From contig VSNY01000002.1 of the NCBI GenBank assembly GCA_009774535.1, positions 1 to 64,000 of the forward strand: a stretch of 64,000 bases of DNA. The letters run 5' to 3'. The notes under the pieces were generated by a model. The model had not been told where the DNA came from, searched no databases, and was given only the letters and a program-made list of their open reading frames with translations. Shown in pieces: positions 10,070 through 19,798 of this stretch; position 1 is the first letter of the stretch; each line of letters starts with the position of its first letter. The stretch is from Lachnospiraceae bacterium (GTDB taxonomy: Bacteria; Bacillota; Clostridia; Lachnospirales; Lachnospiraceae). Made by a program: the position numbers and the translations under genes.

Positions 10070-10833
10070 TGTATCATTTGTCCTCCAAACAGATAGATGC
10101 TTAACACAACCCCCAGCACAATAGCAAGGGATTCCAGCACAACTTTTAAAAACTCCAGAATACCATTCATCTCATTGCCGCACAAGACATTACGCACCGC
10201 ATTCACAAGAGAAATGCTCGGTATCATCATCAGGCTGTTTGTAATAATAATGATAAAAAAATTCTGCCCAAGCCCTATTTTTACCAAAAGCAGCGCGATA
10301 GACCCCGCAGTCCACATGCTGATGACATTGGCAACGATCTGGTTGATATTACGCCTGTCAAAATATTCAGATATCCAATACAGAACAAACGTATTGATCG
10401 AAACAGAAAAAATATCCGCAAAACTGCCTCCATACATGGCGCAAAGGGTAGAAACGGACAGCAAATGCCCAAGAATAATCAGTGCAGGCGGGGAATCCTT
10501 CACATCTTCCGCTTCGGCAAGCAGTCCGGCCAGCGTATCAGGAGGAGGAGTCTGTACACAGACTTTACGGGAAAGCTGATTAAACCGGTTCAGCTTTTCC
10601 AGATGCGTACTTGTGGAATGGACACTGATCTGCCGCGTTCCGGATACATCATCTTCAGATTTGGCGCCAAGAATGATCAGGCTGCTAATGGAAAAAATGC
10701 TGATCGAATGCAGGCGGTAGCTGTGGCAGATCCGGTACATCGTATCGTTCACACGTTCCAGATTCGCGCCGACAGACAGCATCTTACTGCCAAGGCTGGC
10801 AGCAAAATCAAGTATGTATTCTATATCCGTCAA
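10054..10833 (-). CDS. Threonine/serine exporter, N-terminal half (DUF1212)
   Basis: This 259-residue protein has a cytoplasmic N-terminal domain (ILDFAASLGSKMLSVGANLERVNDTM, typical of DUF1212) followed by several membrane helices. The start chosen is TTG at 10833, because GGAGGTGA lies five bases before it; an upstream TTG would place the ribosome site inside the gene. It forms an operon with the C-terminal half, which it overlaps. A minus-strand promoter lies at 10879-10907. The two proteins together correspond to one full-length actinobacterial ThrE. Confidence 0.85.
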   Translation of the reverse strand: MTDIEYILDFAASLGSKMLSVGANLERVNDTMYRICHSYRLHSISIFSISSLIILGAKSEDDVSGTRQISVHSTSTHLEKLNRFNQLSRKVCVQTPPPDTLAGLLAEAEDVKDSPPALIILGHLLSVSTLCAMYGGSFADIFSVSINTFVLYWISEYFDRRNINQIVANVISMWTAGSIALLLVKIGLGQNFFIIIITNSLMMIPSISLVNAVRNVLCGNEMNGILEFLKVVLESLAIVLGVVLSIYLFGGQMIQWQKV

Positions 10834-10878
10834 AAAAGTCACCTCCAACCTGGTGTTCCGACGGGGGACACCGCATCT

Positions 10879-10907
10879 ATTATATCTTATTTAGGTTCAG
10901 GCAACAA
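10879..10907 (-). promoter_or_regulatory. Sigma-A promoter for the threonine/serine exporter operon
   Basis: On the minus strand TTGTTG (10907-10902) and TATAAT (10884-10879) are separated by exactly 17 bases, about 45 bases before the TTG start. Confidence 0.65.
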
Positions 10908-10959
10908 GTATAAATTTTTTGCACAGCGCGGAAGAGCTGAATTTTTTGTGCTGGCAGCG

Positions 10960-11032
10960 CTGCCCCAGTCCGCCCAGGATGTATCGCCCAGACTGGTTCC
11001 GGCCCGCCGCCCGCAGAGTCGTCCGGGAATCC
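10960..11032. repeat. GC-rich dispersed repeat, copy 2
   Basis: The block contains CTGCCCCAGTCCGCCCAGG, then GGTTCCGGCCCGCCGCCCGC and AGAGTCGTCCGGGAATCC. The last part is the reverse complement of the left module of copy 1. It lies in the 390-base gap between the divergent exporter and metallopeptidase genes. The rest of that gap holds the two promoters and no gene. Confidence 0.65.
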
Positions 11033-11088
11033 AGCCCCTCATCCAAAATATAACACCTTAACACGTATGTTACAAAATTCATTAACTA

Positions 11089-11117
11089 TTGGTTTTTTAT
11101 CATAAATATGATATTAT
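11089..11117 (+). promoter_or_regulatory. Candidate promoter for the YgjP-like gene
   Basis: TTGGTT (11089-11094) and TATTAT (11112-11117) are 17 bases apart, with an overlapping TATAAT three bases later. It leaves a leader of about 100 bases before the ATG at 11226. Confidence 0.5.
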
Positions 11118-11225
11118 AATTACAAAGAATATCCGGAACCATCAGCAGATCATGGAGACCTGTCCATATAACCAGCGGCAGTTCTCCATCCGCCGCACAG
11201 CAAAAGGAGATAGGGGTGAAAGGAC

Positions 11226-11978
11226 ATGCAAGATTATGAAAAGTGGTCATATCAATTAATCAGAAAAAATGTAAAAAATATCAATTTGCGCGTGAAATCC
11301 GACGGAAGCGTTGTAGTATCCGCCGATCCGCGTGTTCCGAAAGCATATATTGACGAATTTGTGCAGTCTAAAAAAGATTTTATCCAAAAAGCCCGTGCCA
11401 AAATTCTGCAAAATCAAAATTGTAAACAACAGCAGCAGTTCCGTACTGGAGAACTGATCCCGTATCTGGGAAGTACGCTCCGCCTTTTCGCGGACCAGGC
11501 AGACAGCGGCTATATTCCCGGATGGCTGGAAGAGATGCAAAATGGCGTTATTGCGCATTTTTCCAGAAATAACTATGGCGAGGCGGTATTTCAAAGAGGA
11601 CAGAGCCTGTGCCTGTATTCCACGGACCCTTTCGATCCGGAGCATAACCAGCAGCTGTATGATTGCTGGCAGAAAATTCAGGCAGGTATTTTATGCAGAC
11701 AGCTCAGTCGCAGATATTATCCGGAATTTGAAAAACTGGGCGTTGTTTTTCCAGAGATTAAAATTCGTAAAATGAGTTCACGCTGGGGATCGTGTATTCC
11801 GGGCAAGCAAAAAGTTACATTTAACAGCCTGCTGCTGGAAAAGCCGCTGGAAAGTATTGAATATGTCGTTGTACATGAATTTTCTCATTTTATCCACCCT
11901 GACCATTCCAGAGCGTTTTATGAGTTTGTGGGACATATTTTGCCGGATTGGAAAATCAGAAAGGCAGCGCTGCGCTGA
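11226..11978 (+). CDS. YgjP/SprT-like zinc metallopeptidase (M48 superfamily)
   Basis: This 250-residue soluble protein has the YgjP layout: an N-terminal half opening SYQLIRKNVKNINLRVKSDGS, then the conserved MSSRWGSC motif near residue 183 and the zinc-binding HEFSH (HExxH) near residue 217, followed by a third His in HPDHSRAFY. The family is often annotated as DUF45 or M48 metal-dependent hydrolase. The substrate is unknown, and partners of type I restriction systems have been noted for relatives; none is present here. The start is supported by AAGGAGATAGGGGTGAAAGG upstream. It appears to be a single-gene transcript. Confidence 0.87.
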   Translation: MQDYEKWSYQLIRKNVKNINLRVKSDGSVVVSADPRVPKAYIDEFVQSKKDFIQKARAKILQNQNCKQQQQFRTGELIPYLGSTLRLFADQADSGYIPGWLEEMQNGVIAHFSRNNYGEAVFQRGQSLCLYSTDPFDPEHNQQLYDCWQKIQAGILCRQLSRRYYPEFEKLGVVFPEIKIRKMSSRWGSCIPGKQKVTFNSLLLEKPLESIEYVVVHEFSHFIHPDHSRAFYEFVGHILPDWKIRKAALR

Positions 11979-12141
11979 CTGAGTATGATACCGATTATTT
12001 ACAAGGATAAAATTGTGCAGTTTGCCATAAAAAAAGAAAAAAGATGCTGTAAAGGTAGCATAATAGACGGGTTTGTGATAGAATAGATACAGCTTTGTAA
12101 AAAAGAGGAAAAAGGGATCAAAGGGAATTGGAGGAAGAGTC

Positions 12142-13923
12142 ATGAGCAACAAACAGGAAAAACAAGAAAACAAGCAAAAGCGCAATGCAGGCGGCTACAG
12201 GCATAAGACCAGGCGACTCAGTATCCGGTCAAAAGTCCTTGTACCGACAGCGATCATGGTAGCAGTGATTTGCTGTTGTCTGGCGCTTTTATTTAAGTCG
12301 CGCATGGAGACGGACATGATATCGACCGGGGCGGAAATGGCAGTGTATGTCGGCAATTTGGCCGAAGATAAGCTGAATGGCAATCTGATTGAAAAACTTA
12401 TGCCCGGCGGAGAGACGTCGGCTGCTTATATGGCGCTGGCGAACGCAATGACAGGAACGCTCAACGGATCTTCTGTCAAATATATGTATACCCTGTATGC
12501 GGAAAATGGCAAAGTGTATTATGGAGTGGACCTGGATACGGATCACCAGCAGCCAATCGGGTCTGAATTTGAAGAACCGTATTCCCTGTTAAAGCCGGTC
12601 TTTGAAAAGGGGGAAGTCGTAAAGAGCAGCAAAATCGAAACCGTTTCCAAAGATTGCTCCGTGATATCCGCATATGTGCCGATTTACAACAACAAGATGG
12701 AAATTGTAGGCGCGGTAGGGTGCGATTATGAAGCAAGCGGCATTGTAGCAGCAGTCAATGATACTATGCGTAATATCGTAATGATTGGTATTGCGTTTTT
12801 TGTCATCGCAGTGCTTTTGTTCAGCCTGATTATTAATCAGATTATTAAAAATCTGTGGAATGTGGACGACCGCATTTATGATATTGTAAACAGTAACGGC
12901 GACCTGACGCAGACGATACAGATCCACACCGGAGATGAAACCGAATGCATTGCCGGACATGTCAATGAACTGCTGGCCTATATGCGCCAGATTATGATCA
13001 GTATTTCCGATAATTCCAAAAAATTGAACGATTCTTCCGAAAACGTCGTATCACATCTGAAAGATACGCAGTCGAGTGTATCGGAAGTATCTACCACAAT
13101 GGAAGAAATGACAGCAACGATGGAAGAGACGACGTCTTCACTGAACCGGATCAATGAGTCAGTCAACGAAGTCTTCCAGTTTATTGAGCAGATCAATAAC
13201 CGTTCCAAAGATGGCGACGCCTTATCAGACGAGATTAAAGAAAGCGCGCAGAAGATTCAGGCGAACGCGATCGCCGAGCAGCAGGCAGCAAAAGAGCGCA
13301 CACAGGAAATTACAGAAAGCGTATATACAAAGATAGAACAGTCAAAAGCAGTTTCCAAGATCAGTGAATTAACGACAAATATTATTAACATTACAGACCA
13401 GACAAATCTGCTGGCGCTGAATGCAAGCATCGAGGCAGCAAGGGCCGGCGAGGCTGGCAGGGGCTTTGCGGTTGTAGCGGATGAGATCGGAAAGCTGGCT
13501 GCAGATTCTGCGTCTGCGGCAGAACAGATTCAGGATGTAAGCAATATTGTAATCCGGGCAGTCAATGCACTGGCGGAAGAAGCATCCAGAATGGTAACAT
13601 TCGTAGAAGAAGTTGCCATGAAAGGCTATTCGGATCTTGTAAAAACAAGTGAAGAATATCACGAAGAATCCGGCAAAGTCAATCAGATGATGCAGGAGTT
13701 CAGCAATGAAGCGCAGCAGCTGCAGAACAATATGGACCAGATCCGTCAGCTGATGGAGGCGGCAAATGAGTCGGTAGAAGAAAGCGCTCATGGCGTCGGA
13801 CGTATTTCTGATATGTCTTCCAGCATTAACAATAATGTCAAAGACATTGAGGAATTGGCAGATACCAATATGGAAATCGCAAATATGCTGGATGCAGAAG
13901 TAAATAAATTCCGACTGGCTTAA
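12142..13923 (+). CDS. Methyl-accepting chemotaxis protein
   Basis: This 593-residue receptor has a basic N-terminus, a membrane helix at about 33-51, an extracellular Cache-like sensor at about 52-212 and a second helix at about 213-233. A HAMP-like linker and a long cytoplasmic coiled coil follow. The hairpin tip that binds CheA/CheW is well conserved ([20 protein letters not shown], then [15 protein letters not shown]). The ligand is unknown. No other chemotaxis or flagellar genes are in the window, so it is an orphan receptor, though the neighbouring PilZ gene hints at a motility-related context. The ribosome site is GGAGGAAGAG. A terminator follows the stop directly. Confidence 0.93.
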   Translation: MSNKQEKQENKQKRNAGGYRHKTRRLSIRSKVLVPTAIMVAVICCCLALLFKSRMETDMISTGAEMAVYVGNLAEDKLNGNLIEKLMPGGETSAAYMALANAMTGTLNGSSVKYMYTLYAENGKVYYGVDLDTDHQQPIGSEFEEPYSLLKPVFEKGEVVKSSKIETVSKDCSVISAYVPIYNNKMEIVGAVGCDYEASGIVAAVNDTMRNIVMIGIAFFVIAVLLFSLIINQIIKNLWNVDDRIYDIVNSNGDLTQTIQIHTGDETECIAGHVNELLAYMRQIMISISDNSKKLNDSSENVVSHLKDTQSSVSEVSTTMEEMTATMEETTSSLNRINESVNEVFQFIEQINNRSKDGDALSDEIKESAQKIQANAIAEQQAAKERTQEITESVYTKIEQSKAVSKISELTTNIINITDQTNLLALNASIEAARAGEAGRGFAVVADEIGKLAADSASAAEQIQDVSNIVIRAVNALAEEASRMVTFVEEVAMKGYSDLVKTSEEYHEESGKVNQMMQEFSNEAQQLQNNMDQIRQLMEAANESVEESAHGVGRISDMSSSINNNVKDIEELADTNMEIANMLDAEVNKFRLA

Positions 13924-13976
13924 AGCTGGTCGGAACAGTTCAGATTTCCCATGGAACTGTTACAGCTGGTCTTTTA
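13924..13976 (+). terminator. Terminator after the chemotaxis receptor
   Basis: AGCTG and AACAGTTC pair with GAACTGTT and CAGCT, and the hairpin is followed by GGTCTTTTATTT. Confidence 0.7.
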
Positions 13977-14067
13977 TTTCCGCGGTCTGTAACATTCTGG
14001 CATTGACTTTTTCGCGAATTGCATTTATGATAGAATCGTTCGTTAATCAAAGTTCGGAGGTGGCAGT

Positions 14068-14709
14068 TTGAAAATATCAGATTTAAAAAAAGGCCAGAAA
14101 GTGACTATTCGCTGCAAACATAAAACGCTTCTGGTCGATATGGAAGCGAGGGTGGCCGGAGTCCGATCCGAGGTAGTGCTGCTCGAACTGATCCGCCATG
14201 ACGGTCAGATCGTAGATTTTTCCAGCCCCCATGTACATATTATTACCATTTATGAAGATGGCGAGGATATGCCAAAAGCATGGACAAACTGCAGGATACA
14301 AAGGAGAACCGTAGACGGCAGACAGTTCCATGCACTTGCAGCGCCCAAAGCGAGCGTAAAAGTAAATCGCCGTAAAGTCTCCAGGATCATTATTGATAAA
14401 CAAGGCAAATTAAAGATCAGCAATGTACCAAACGGTGTTGATATTACCATTCATGATCTATCTGTGAACGGTATCGGATTCCAGTGTCCGAGGAAAATCG
14501 AAGAACAGGATGTTCGGCATTTGTATATCCAGTTTTTGGATGAAGACCGGGAAGATGAAGAAGAGATCAAGGTAGAGGCAAGAGTGGTATGGAAAAAAGA
14601 ACTGCCGGAAGGAGCGTTCTTTTACGGCTGCAGGATTGTCAACGCAGGAGAAAATCTGGGTTATTATATTGCAGAAAAAATGCGTGGAGACCGCGATACA
14701 GGATTTTAA
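14068..14709 (+). CDS. PilZ-domain protein (cyclic di-GMP receptor)
   Basis: This 213-residue protein has an N-terminal YcgR-like beta domain (about 1-95) and a C-terminal PilZ domain (about 97-210). The PilZ motifs are present: RRKVSR near residue 100 supplies the RxxxR arginines, and DLSVNGIGF near residue 130 supplies the D/NxSxxG loop, so cyclic di-GMP binding is expected. Such proteins adjust flagellar rotation or surface behaviour. The start is TTG at 14068 behind CGGAGG with seven bases between. It follows the chemotaxis receptor by 144 bases but is separated by that gene's terminator. Confidence 0.85.
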   Translation: MKISDLKKGQKVTIRCKHKTLLVDMEARVAGVRSEVVLLELIRHDGQIVDFSSPHVHIITIYEDGEDMPKAWTNCRIQRRTVDGRQFHALAAPKASVKVNRRKVSRIIIDKQGKLKISNVPNGVDITIHDLSVNGIGFQCPRKIEEQDVRHLYIQFLDEDREDEEEIKVEARVVWKKELPEGAFFYGCRIVNAGENLGYYIAEKMRGDRDTGF

Positions 14710-14725
14710 CAAAATAATGTAGCGA

Positions 14726-14768
14726 AAGAGGCACCAACAATCAATCGCTTTGATTGCTGATGCCTCTT
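14726..14768 (-). terminator. 19-bp hairpin that pairs fully only in the minus-strand RNA
   Basis: The arms are 14726-14744 and 14750-14768 with a five-base loop. On the plus strand two positions are C/A mismatches; in the minus-strand RNA the same positions become G-U pairs, so all 19 pairs form. This suggests selection for a minus-strand transcript. The U tract (CUUUCGCU) is poor, so termination efficiency is uncertain. It can also serve the PilZ gene from the other side. Confidence 0.6.
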
Positions 14769-15034
14769 AGACTGATATGTCCATGGGTTTATGCCATGCC
14801 TTTCTTAGATTATTTAACAACGAAATCTTATCATGAGGAATGAAATGTTGTTGTATTTTGTCTTCAGCTTAGTCCATCCAATATCCATGTCTGTTTTCCT
14901 TGAATGCCTTTGATCTGGACTCATATATGAATGTACTCGACTGAATCTCCGACCACTTTTTACAGTGTTGTCTTCACGGTATCTTCTGCATATTATGTAA
15001 CTAATCTGAAAACGTTATTAAGATTTGAATCATG

Positions 15035-15550
15035 CATTGGAGTTTACCCCGCTTTCTTTAGACTTTTAAAAATGGTGGATGTAAGCTTCTTGATCCATTG
15101 GACTGTCCCCGCTTTCATTTGATTCTGCAAACCATAGATCCTGTTATCTGATTTCTGACTATCCCGACCACCGGATCATTAATCAAAAATCAGGGCTTTA
15201 TCGTTCCCATCGGTCTGTACCCCACTTTCATTCAATATGACATTTCAATGTATATTAACAAAAATCCGGGCCTAAACTTCTGTTTTCATTGGACTGTACC
15301 CCGCTTTCTTATGATTTACCTGATCACAATCCCGGTTAAGTAATTCCCTCCATTGGACTATCCCCGCTTTCGTTTGATTAACAAAAACAAACTGGGTTTA
15401 AACTTCTCTCTCCATTGGTCTGATCTCCGTTTCTTCAGATTTTTATTACACTTGCGTGAAAAAGTTATGTAATCATTGGTCCGTACCTCATTTCTTAAAA
15501 TATTAGGTATTCATTACTGATGCTGGTGGACTCATCCCCTTTCTTACAGC
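15035..15550 (-). repeat. Array of diverged ~62-bp repeats
   Basis: On the plus strand the unit reads CATTGGACTGTACCCCGCTTT. Cores start at about 15035, 15096, 15208, 15287, 15351, 15413, 15474 and 15524, with a badly decayed copy near 15155; possible further remnants lie near 14951 and 14915. Spacing is mostly 61-64 bases, with one gap of 79, one of 50 and one double gap of 112. The middle copies (15096, 15287, 15351) are the best preserved and the promoter-proximal ones are more diverged. The sequence between cores is also partly conserved, unlike CRISPR spacers. Confidence 0.75.
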
Positions 15551-15650
15551 TTCATTCGGAATAAGAAATCTTTATTTTATAAAAAGATTTTATCTTTGCT
15601 GTGAATGAAGATGTTTTTTAGTGTTGTTTCGTTTGTTTTTTGTTGAGATT

Positions 15651-15679
15651 ATAATATCAAACAAATATGTATTTGTCAA
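15651..15679 (-). promoter_or_regulatory. Strong minus-strand promoter reading into the repeat array
   Basis: On the minus strand a perfect TTGACA (15679-15674) and TATTAT (15656-15651) are 17 bases apart in AT-rich DNA. It points away from secA and into a region with no protein gene. Confidence 0.75.
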
Positions 15680-15876
15680 CAATAAATTAGAAAAAAATAA
15701 AAAAAAAATTATTAATTCAGAATTAGATCATATACAGAATAAAATATCAGATAATTTGAGCTTTTAGTATCATTTCTGTATGACAGCCACAAAGATGCAT
15801 ATCCTAATAATGAAACATTTAATCTAAGCAGTCCCCAGTTTATAAAATATTCACAAATAGTTCACCGCAATATCTA

Positions 15877-15905
15877 TTGTTTCAAAACCAAAGTAGTGCT
15901 ATAAT
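15877..15905 (+). promoter_or_regulatory. secA promoter
   Basis: TTGTTT (15877-15882) and TATAAT (15900-15905) are 17 bases apart. The expected start point near 15912 leaves a leader of about 45 bases. Confidence 0.7.
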
Positions 15906-15956
15906 AGAAGCGATTTTGTGATGAATGACAAGTATACGATAACGATAGGAGATTAT

Positions 15957-18527
15957 ATGGGAGCATTTGAAAAAATATTCGGCACTCACAGCGAGCGTGA
16001 GTTAAAAAGAATAAAACCGCTTGTAGATAAGATTGAGGGCCTGCGTCCGACGATGCAGGAGATGTCCGATGATGAGCTGAAAGCCAAAACACCGGAATTT
16101 AAAAAGCGCCTGGAAGCAGGCGAAACGATGGACGATATTTTAGTAGAAGCATTTGCGGTTGTCAGGGAGGCGTCCTGGAGGGTGCTTCATATGGAACCGT
16201 TCCGGGTACAGCTGATTGGCGGTATTATTCTGCATCAGGGACGTATCGCGGAAATGAAGACTGGTGAAGGTAAGACGCTCGTAGCAACCATGCCGGCCTA
16301 TCTGAATGCGTTAGAAGGCAAAGGCGTTCATATCGTAACGGTAAATGATTACCTGGCACAGCGTGACGCGGAAGAAATGGGCCAGGTGCATGAATTTCTG
16401 GGACTGAAAGTCGGCTGTATTTTGAACAGTATGGACAACGACCAGCGCCGGGAAGCTTATGCGTGTGATATCACATATGTGACGAATAACGAGCTGGGAT
16501 TTGACTATCTGAGGGATAATATGGTCATTTATAAAGAACAGCTCGTGCAGAGGGATCTGCATTTTGCGATTGTTGATGAGGTGGATTCCATCCTGATTGA
16601 CGAAGCGCGTACGCCGCTTATTATTTCCGGGCAGAGCGGGAAGTCCACAAAGCTCTACGAAGCCTGTGATATTTTGGCGCAGCAGTTAAAGCGCGGCGAG
16701 GGCAACGGGGAATTTACGAAGATGGATGCCATTATGGGCGTGGAAGTCGAGGAAGACGGTGATTTTATCGTCAATGAAAAGGACAAGGTTGTAAACCTGA
16801 CTGCTGAAGGTGTAAAAAAGGTAGAGAAGTTTTTCAATATCGAGAACCTGGCCGATGCGGAAAATTTGGAAATCCAGCATAATATTATTTTAGCGCTGCG
16901 TGCGCATAACCTGATGTTCCGCGATAAAGATTATGTGGTAAAAGATGAAGAGGTACTGATCGTAGATGAATTTACGGGGCGTATTATGCCGGGGCGCCGT
17001 TATTCGGACGGGCTGCATCAGGCGATTGAAGCAAAAGAACATGTGAAGGTAAGACGGGAGAGCCGCACACTGGCGACGATTACTTTCCAGAACTTTTTTA
17101 ATAAATTTGAGAAAAAATCCGGCATGACTGGTACGGCGCTGACCGAAGAGCAGGAGTTTCGTGATATTTACGGGATGGACGTAATTGAGATCCCGACGAA
17201 TATGCCAGTGATTCGTGAAGACCACCAGGACGCTGTATATAAAACACAGAAGGAAAAATTCCGCGCGGTCTGTGACGAGGTGGAAGCCAGCCATGCCAAA
17301 GGACAGCCGGTGCTGGTCGGCACGGTTACGATCGAGATCTCAGAGCTGTTGGATAAGATGTTAAGCCGCAGGGGCATTAAGCATCAGGTGCTGAACGCAA
17401 AGTTCCATGAAAAGGAAGCGGAAATTGTCAGTCACGCAGGCGAGCATGGGGCGGTTACGATCGCGACGAATATGGCCGGGCGTGGTACGGATATTAAGCT
17501 GGACGAGGAAGCCAGAAAAGCCGGAGGACTTAAGATTATCGGTACCGAGCGTCATGAATCCCGCCGGATTGACAACCAGCTGCGCGGACGTTCCGGCCGT
17601 CAGGGCGATCCGGGCGAGTCCAAGTTTTACATTTCGCTGGAAGATGATCTGATGCGTTTGTTCGGCTCGGAAAAGCTGATGGATATTTTCAATGCGCTTG
17701 GTGTGCCGGAAGGCGAGGAAATCCAGCATAAGATGCTGACCAATGCGATTGAAAAGGCGCAGAAGAAGATTGAAGCGAATAACTTTGGTATTCGTAAAAA
17801 CCTTCTGGAATACGACCAGGTCATGAATGACCAGAGAGAAATTGTATACGAAGAGCGTATGAAAGTATTAAATGGAGAGAACATGCGCGATTCGATTTAT
17901 AAGATGATTGTTGATTTTGTGGAAGCAACGGTAGATACGTGCCTGTCCGATGACGTCAGCCGGGAAGAGTGGGATTTGGAAGAGTTAAACCAGCTGCTGG
18001 TTCCGGTCATTCCTTTGGAGCCGCTGACCGCGGAAAATCTGGAAGACTGCAAAAACAGCAAAGAGGTGAAACACAAGCTAAAAGAGCAGGCAGTAAAGCT
18101 GTATGAAGAAAAAGAGGCGGAATTTCCGGAACCAGAGGCAATCCGTGAACTGGAGCGCGTGATTTTATTAAAGGTGATCGACCGCAAATGGATGGCGCAT
18201 CTGGATGATATGGACCAGCTCCGCCAGGGGATCGGCCTGCAGGCTTACGGGCAGAGAGATCCGCTGGTAGAGTACAAGCTGATGGGATTTGAAATGTTTG
18301 ACGGAATGACGCAGAATATGCGTGAAGATACGCTGCGGCTGATGTATCATGTAAGGATGGAAGAAAAGGTAGAACGGGAAGAAGTGGCAAAGGTGACAGG
18401 AACCAACAAAGATGATTCTGCGTCTGCCAAGCCGAAAACACGGGAAGTAAAAAAAGTGTATCCAAACGATCCATGTCCTTGCGGAAGCGGTAAGAAATTT
18501 AAGCATTGCTGTATGAATAAGGTGTAA
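15957..18527 (+). CDS. secA: Preprotein translocase ATPase SecA
   Basis: This 856-residue protein is the motor that drives unfolded preproteins through SecYEG. The start chosen is ATG 15957, preceded by AGGAG at five bases and giving the usual N-terminus [16 protein letters not shown]; in-frame codons at 15918 and 15921 lack a ribosome site and sit almost on the transcription start. Walker A is MKTGEGKT near residue 100, and [16 protein letters not shown] is the DEAD motif. The preprotein cross-linking, wing and scaffold domains follow, ending with a zinc-binding SEC-C tail ([13 protein letters not shown]). In many relatives hpf/raiA precedes secA; here the gene-free repeat region does. Confidence 0.98.
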   Translation: MGAFEKIFGTHSERELKRIKPLVDKIEGLRPTMQEMSDDELKAKTPEFKKRLEAGETMDDILVEAFAVVREASWRVLHMEPFRVQLIGGIILHQGRIAEMKTGEGKTLVATMPAYLNALEGKGVHIVTVNDYLAQRDAEEMGQVHEFLGLKVGCILNSMDNDQRREAYACDITYVTNNELGFDYLRDNMVIYKEQLVQRDLHFAIVDEVDSILIDEARTPLIISGQSGKSTKLYEACDILAQQLKRGEGNGEFTKMDAIMGVEVEEDGDFIVNEKDKVVNLTAEGVKKVEKFFNIENLADAENLEIQHNIILALRAHNLMFRDKDYVVKDEEVLIVDEFTGRIMPGRRYSDGLHQAIEAKEHVKVRRESRTLATITFQNFFNKFEKKSGMTGTALTEEQEFRDIYGMDVIEIPTNMPVIREDHQDAVYKTQKEKFRAVCDEVEASHAKGQPVLVGTVTIEISELLDKMLSRRGIKHQVLNAKFHEKEAEIVSHAGEHGAVTIATNMAGRGTDIKLDEEARKAGGLKIIGTERHESRRIDNQLRGRSGRQGDPGESKFYISLEDDLMRLFGSEKLMDIFNALGVPEGEEIQHKMLTNAIEKAQKKIEANNFGIRKNLLEYDQVMNDQREIVYEERMKVLNGENMRDSIYKMIVDFVEATVDTCLSDDVSREEWDLEELNQLLVPVIPLEPLTAENLEDCKNSKEVKHKLKEQAVKLYEEKEAEFPEPEAIRELERVILLKVIDRKWMAHLDDMDQLRQGIGLQAYGQRDPLVEYKLMGFEMFDGMTQNMREDTLRLMYHVRMEEKVEREEVAKVTGTNKDDSASAKPKTREVKKVYPNDPCPCGSGKKFKHCCMNKV

Positions 18528-18536
18528 AAGTAACAG

Positions 18537-18594
18537 AAAAGGCGAAGTTGCAGGAAGTTTATGATCTAAATACTGTAATTTTGCCTTTTATTTT
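18537..18594 (+). terminator. secA terminator
   Basis: AAAAGGCGAAGTTGCA (18537-18552) pairs with TGTAATTTTGCCTTTT (18574-18589) including three G-U pairs, followed by ATTTTCC. Confidence 0.65.
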
Positions 18595-18722
18595 CCATGA
18601 AAGGCCAAAGAAGAAAACGTTTCTTTAAGAAATGAAGAATAGATCAGAAAAGGGTTATCGTTTACTTTTTGTCTGGAAAAAGAAATAGTTTTTTTGCTTG
18701 GAAAAGGGGATCAGGAAAAGAG

Positions 18723-19793
18723 ATGAAGAAAAGAAAGATAAAAAGAACGGTTAAGTTCCGAACCGATTGGATCAAATGGCTGTGCTTCGCCATATGTTGT
18801 GTCTGCCTGCTGCAGACAGGCGTAATTTTGGCCAAAGCCGATTCAGCGCCATATAATCTGGAGGAGATCCGGGAAGAATTTGCAACGGCGATTCAAAACG
18901 GACAGATGGAGATTACCTTTACGGCTTCCGAACATTATACCCTGGAGCAGATCCAGCAGCAGCTGTCCCAGGCAGCGCTGGAGCAAAAGCGTCTGTATAC
19001 CGGAAAGAGCCGGTACCGCAGGCAAACTATCGGCGAAATGGCCGCATATACGTTCTGGATTACGGAAGATTCTCTCTTGGAAGTAGAGCCGGTTAAAGAT
19101 ACCAAAGAGGCTTACCGCAAAGCGCTTACCGCGCTGCGGGATTGCGATTACACGACACGCTTTTACAGCGATCCGTCCTGTTATGCGATATTTTACCTGA
19201 TGCTGCAGCAGCATCCGGAGTATAATTATAATACAGTCGTCTGGAAAAATAAAAACGGCACTTATGGCTACCGCAGAAGCAGGGAACTGACCAAAGCGGA
19301 GCAGGATGCCAAAATGCGTGCGGCAGACCGCAAAGCTGAGGAATTTGTTAAAAACGAACTGACAAAAGGAATGTCAACAACGCAGAAGCTGCAGGCAATT
19401 CACGATTATCTGATCAGGCAGTGCAGCTATGACCAGAGATTAAAAGACGGGAATGGGTATGAAGATTCCTATACGGCTTATGGGGCGCTGGTGAAGAAAA
19501 AGGCCGTCTGCCAGGGCTATACGGGAGCCTTTAACCTGATTGCACATAAGGCAGGCATCGCGTCAATTGCCGTATGCGGAACGGCAGGCGGGGAGGATCA
19601 TTCCTGGAACTTTGTAAAATTGGGACGTAACGGGACTTATATTGACTGCACCTGGGATGATACGCTGCAGACAGGCGGCGGGATCTGTTATGATTATTTT
19701 AATGTCTCAAAGTCTGTGATTGCCAGAAATCATACGTGGGAGCAGAAGAAGTATACGCAAAAGCACCTGGATTACTGCAAGTATCTGATGTGA
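18723..19793 (+). CDS. Exported transglutaminase-like protein
   Basis: This 356-residue protein has a basic N-terminus (MKKRKIKR), a hydrophobic signal segment at about 20-38 and a likely signal peptidase site near AKADSAP. The C-terminal domain is a transglutaminase/papain-like fold: Cys in KAVCQGYTGAF, His in GGEDHSWNFVKL and Asp in IDCTWDD supply the triad. The N-terminal 150 residues are an uncharacterised helical region. Relatives act at the cell surface on peptides or cell-wall proteins; the substrate is not known. I chose ATG 18723 because the upstream TTG at 18669 has no ribosome site and would bury the signal peptide. It is preceded by the secA terminator, so it has its own promoter. 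Confidence 0.82.
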   Translation: MKKRKIKRTVKFRTDWIKWLCFAICCVCLLQTGVILAKADSAPYNLEEIREEFATAIQNGQMEITFTASEHYTLEQIQQQLSQAALEQKRLYTGKSRYRRQTIGEMAAYTFWITEDSLLEVEPVKDTKEAYRKALTALRDCDYTTRFYSDPSCYAIFYLMLQQHPEYNYNTVVWKNKNGTYGYRRSRELTKAEQDAKMRAADRKAEEFVKNELTKGMSTTQKLQAIHDYLIRQCSYDQRLKDGNGYEDSYTAYGALVKKKAVCQGYTGAFNLIAHKAGIASIAVCGTAGGEDHSWNFVKLGRNGTYIDCTWDDTLQTGGGICYDYFNVSKSVIARNHTWEQKKYTQKHLDYCKYLM

Positions 19794-19798
19794 GCCAG

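Larger units (their letters stand above)
14726..15644 (-). ncRNA. Candidate repeat-containing non-coding RNA of about 0.9 kb
   Basis: No convincing protein is encoded in this stretch. A near-consensus minus-strand promoter sits at 15651-15679, and a hairpin that pairs only as minus-strand RNA lies at 14726-14768, giving a predicted transcript of about 919 nt. Read on the minus strand it contains a repeating core, GAAAGCGGGG followed by ACAGTCCAATGG, at roughly 62-nt intervals, with a weaker second block (TTTAANCCCGGATT then TTGTTAAT) between the cores. CCCG of the second block can pair with CGGG of the first, so each unit may fold alone. I cannot match it to a known RNA family. Secondary structure and expression are inferred. 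Confidence 0.55.

Noticed and set aside
14931..15122. 63-residue ORF in the secA upstream region
   Set aside because: It runs through two diverged repeat units, has no ribosome site and has no protein-like composition.
15035..15550. CRISPR array from the regular ~62-base spacing
   Set aside because: Repeat copies differ from one another at many positions, the between-copy sequence is itself related, spacing varies from 50 to 79 bases, and no cas genes are present.
15918..15956. Longer secA start (GTG 15918 or ATG 15921)
   Set aside because: The -10 box is at 15900-15905, so these codons would sit a few bases from the transcript start with no ribosome site; ATG 15957 has AGGAG and the normal N-terminus.
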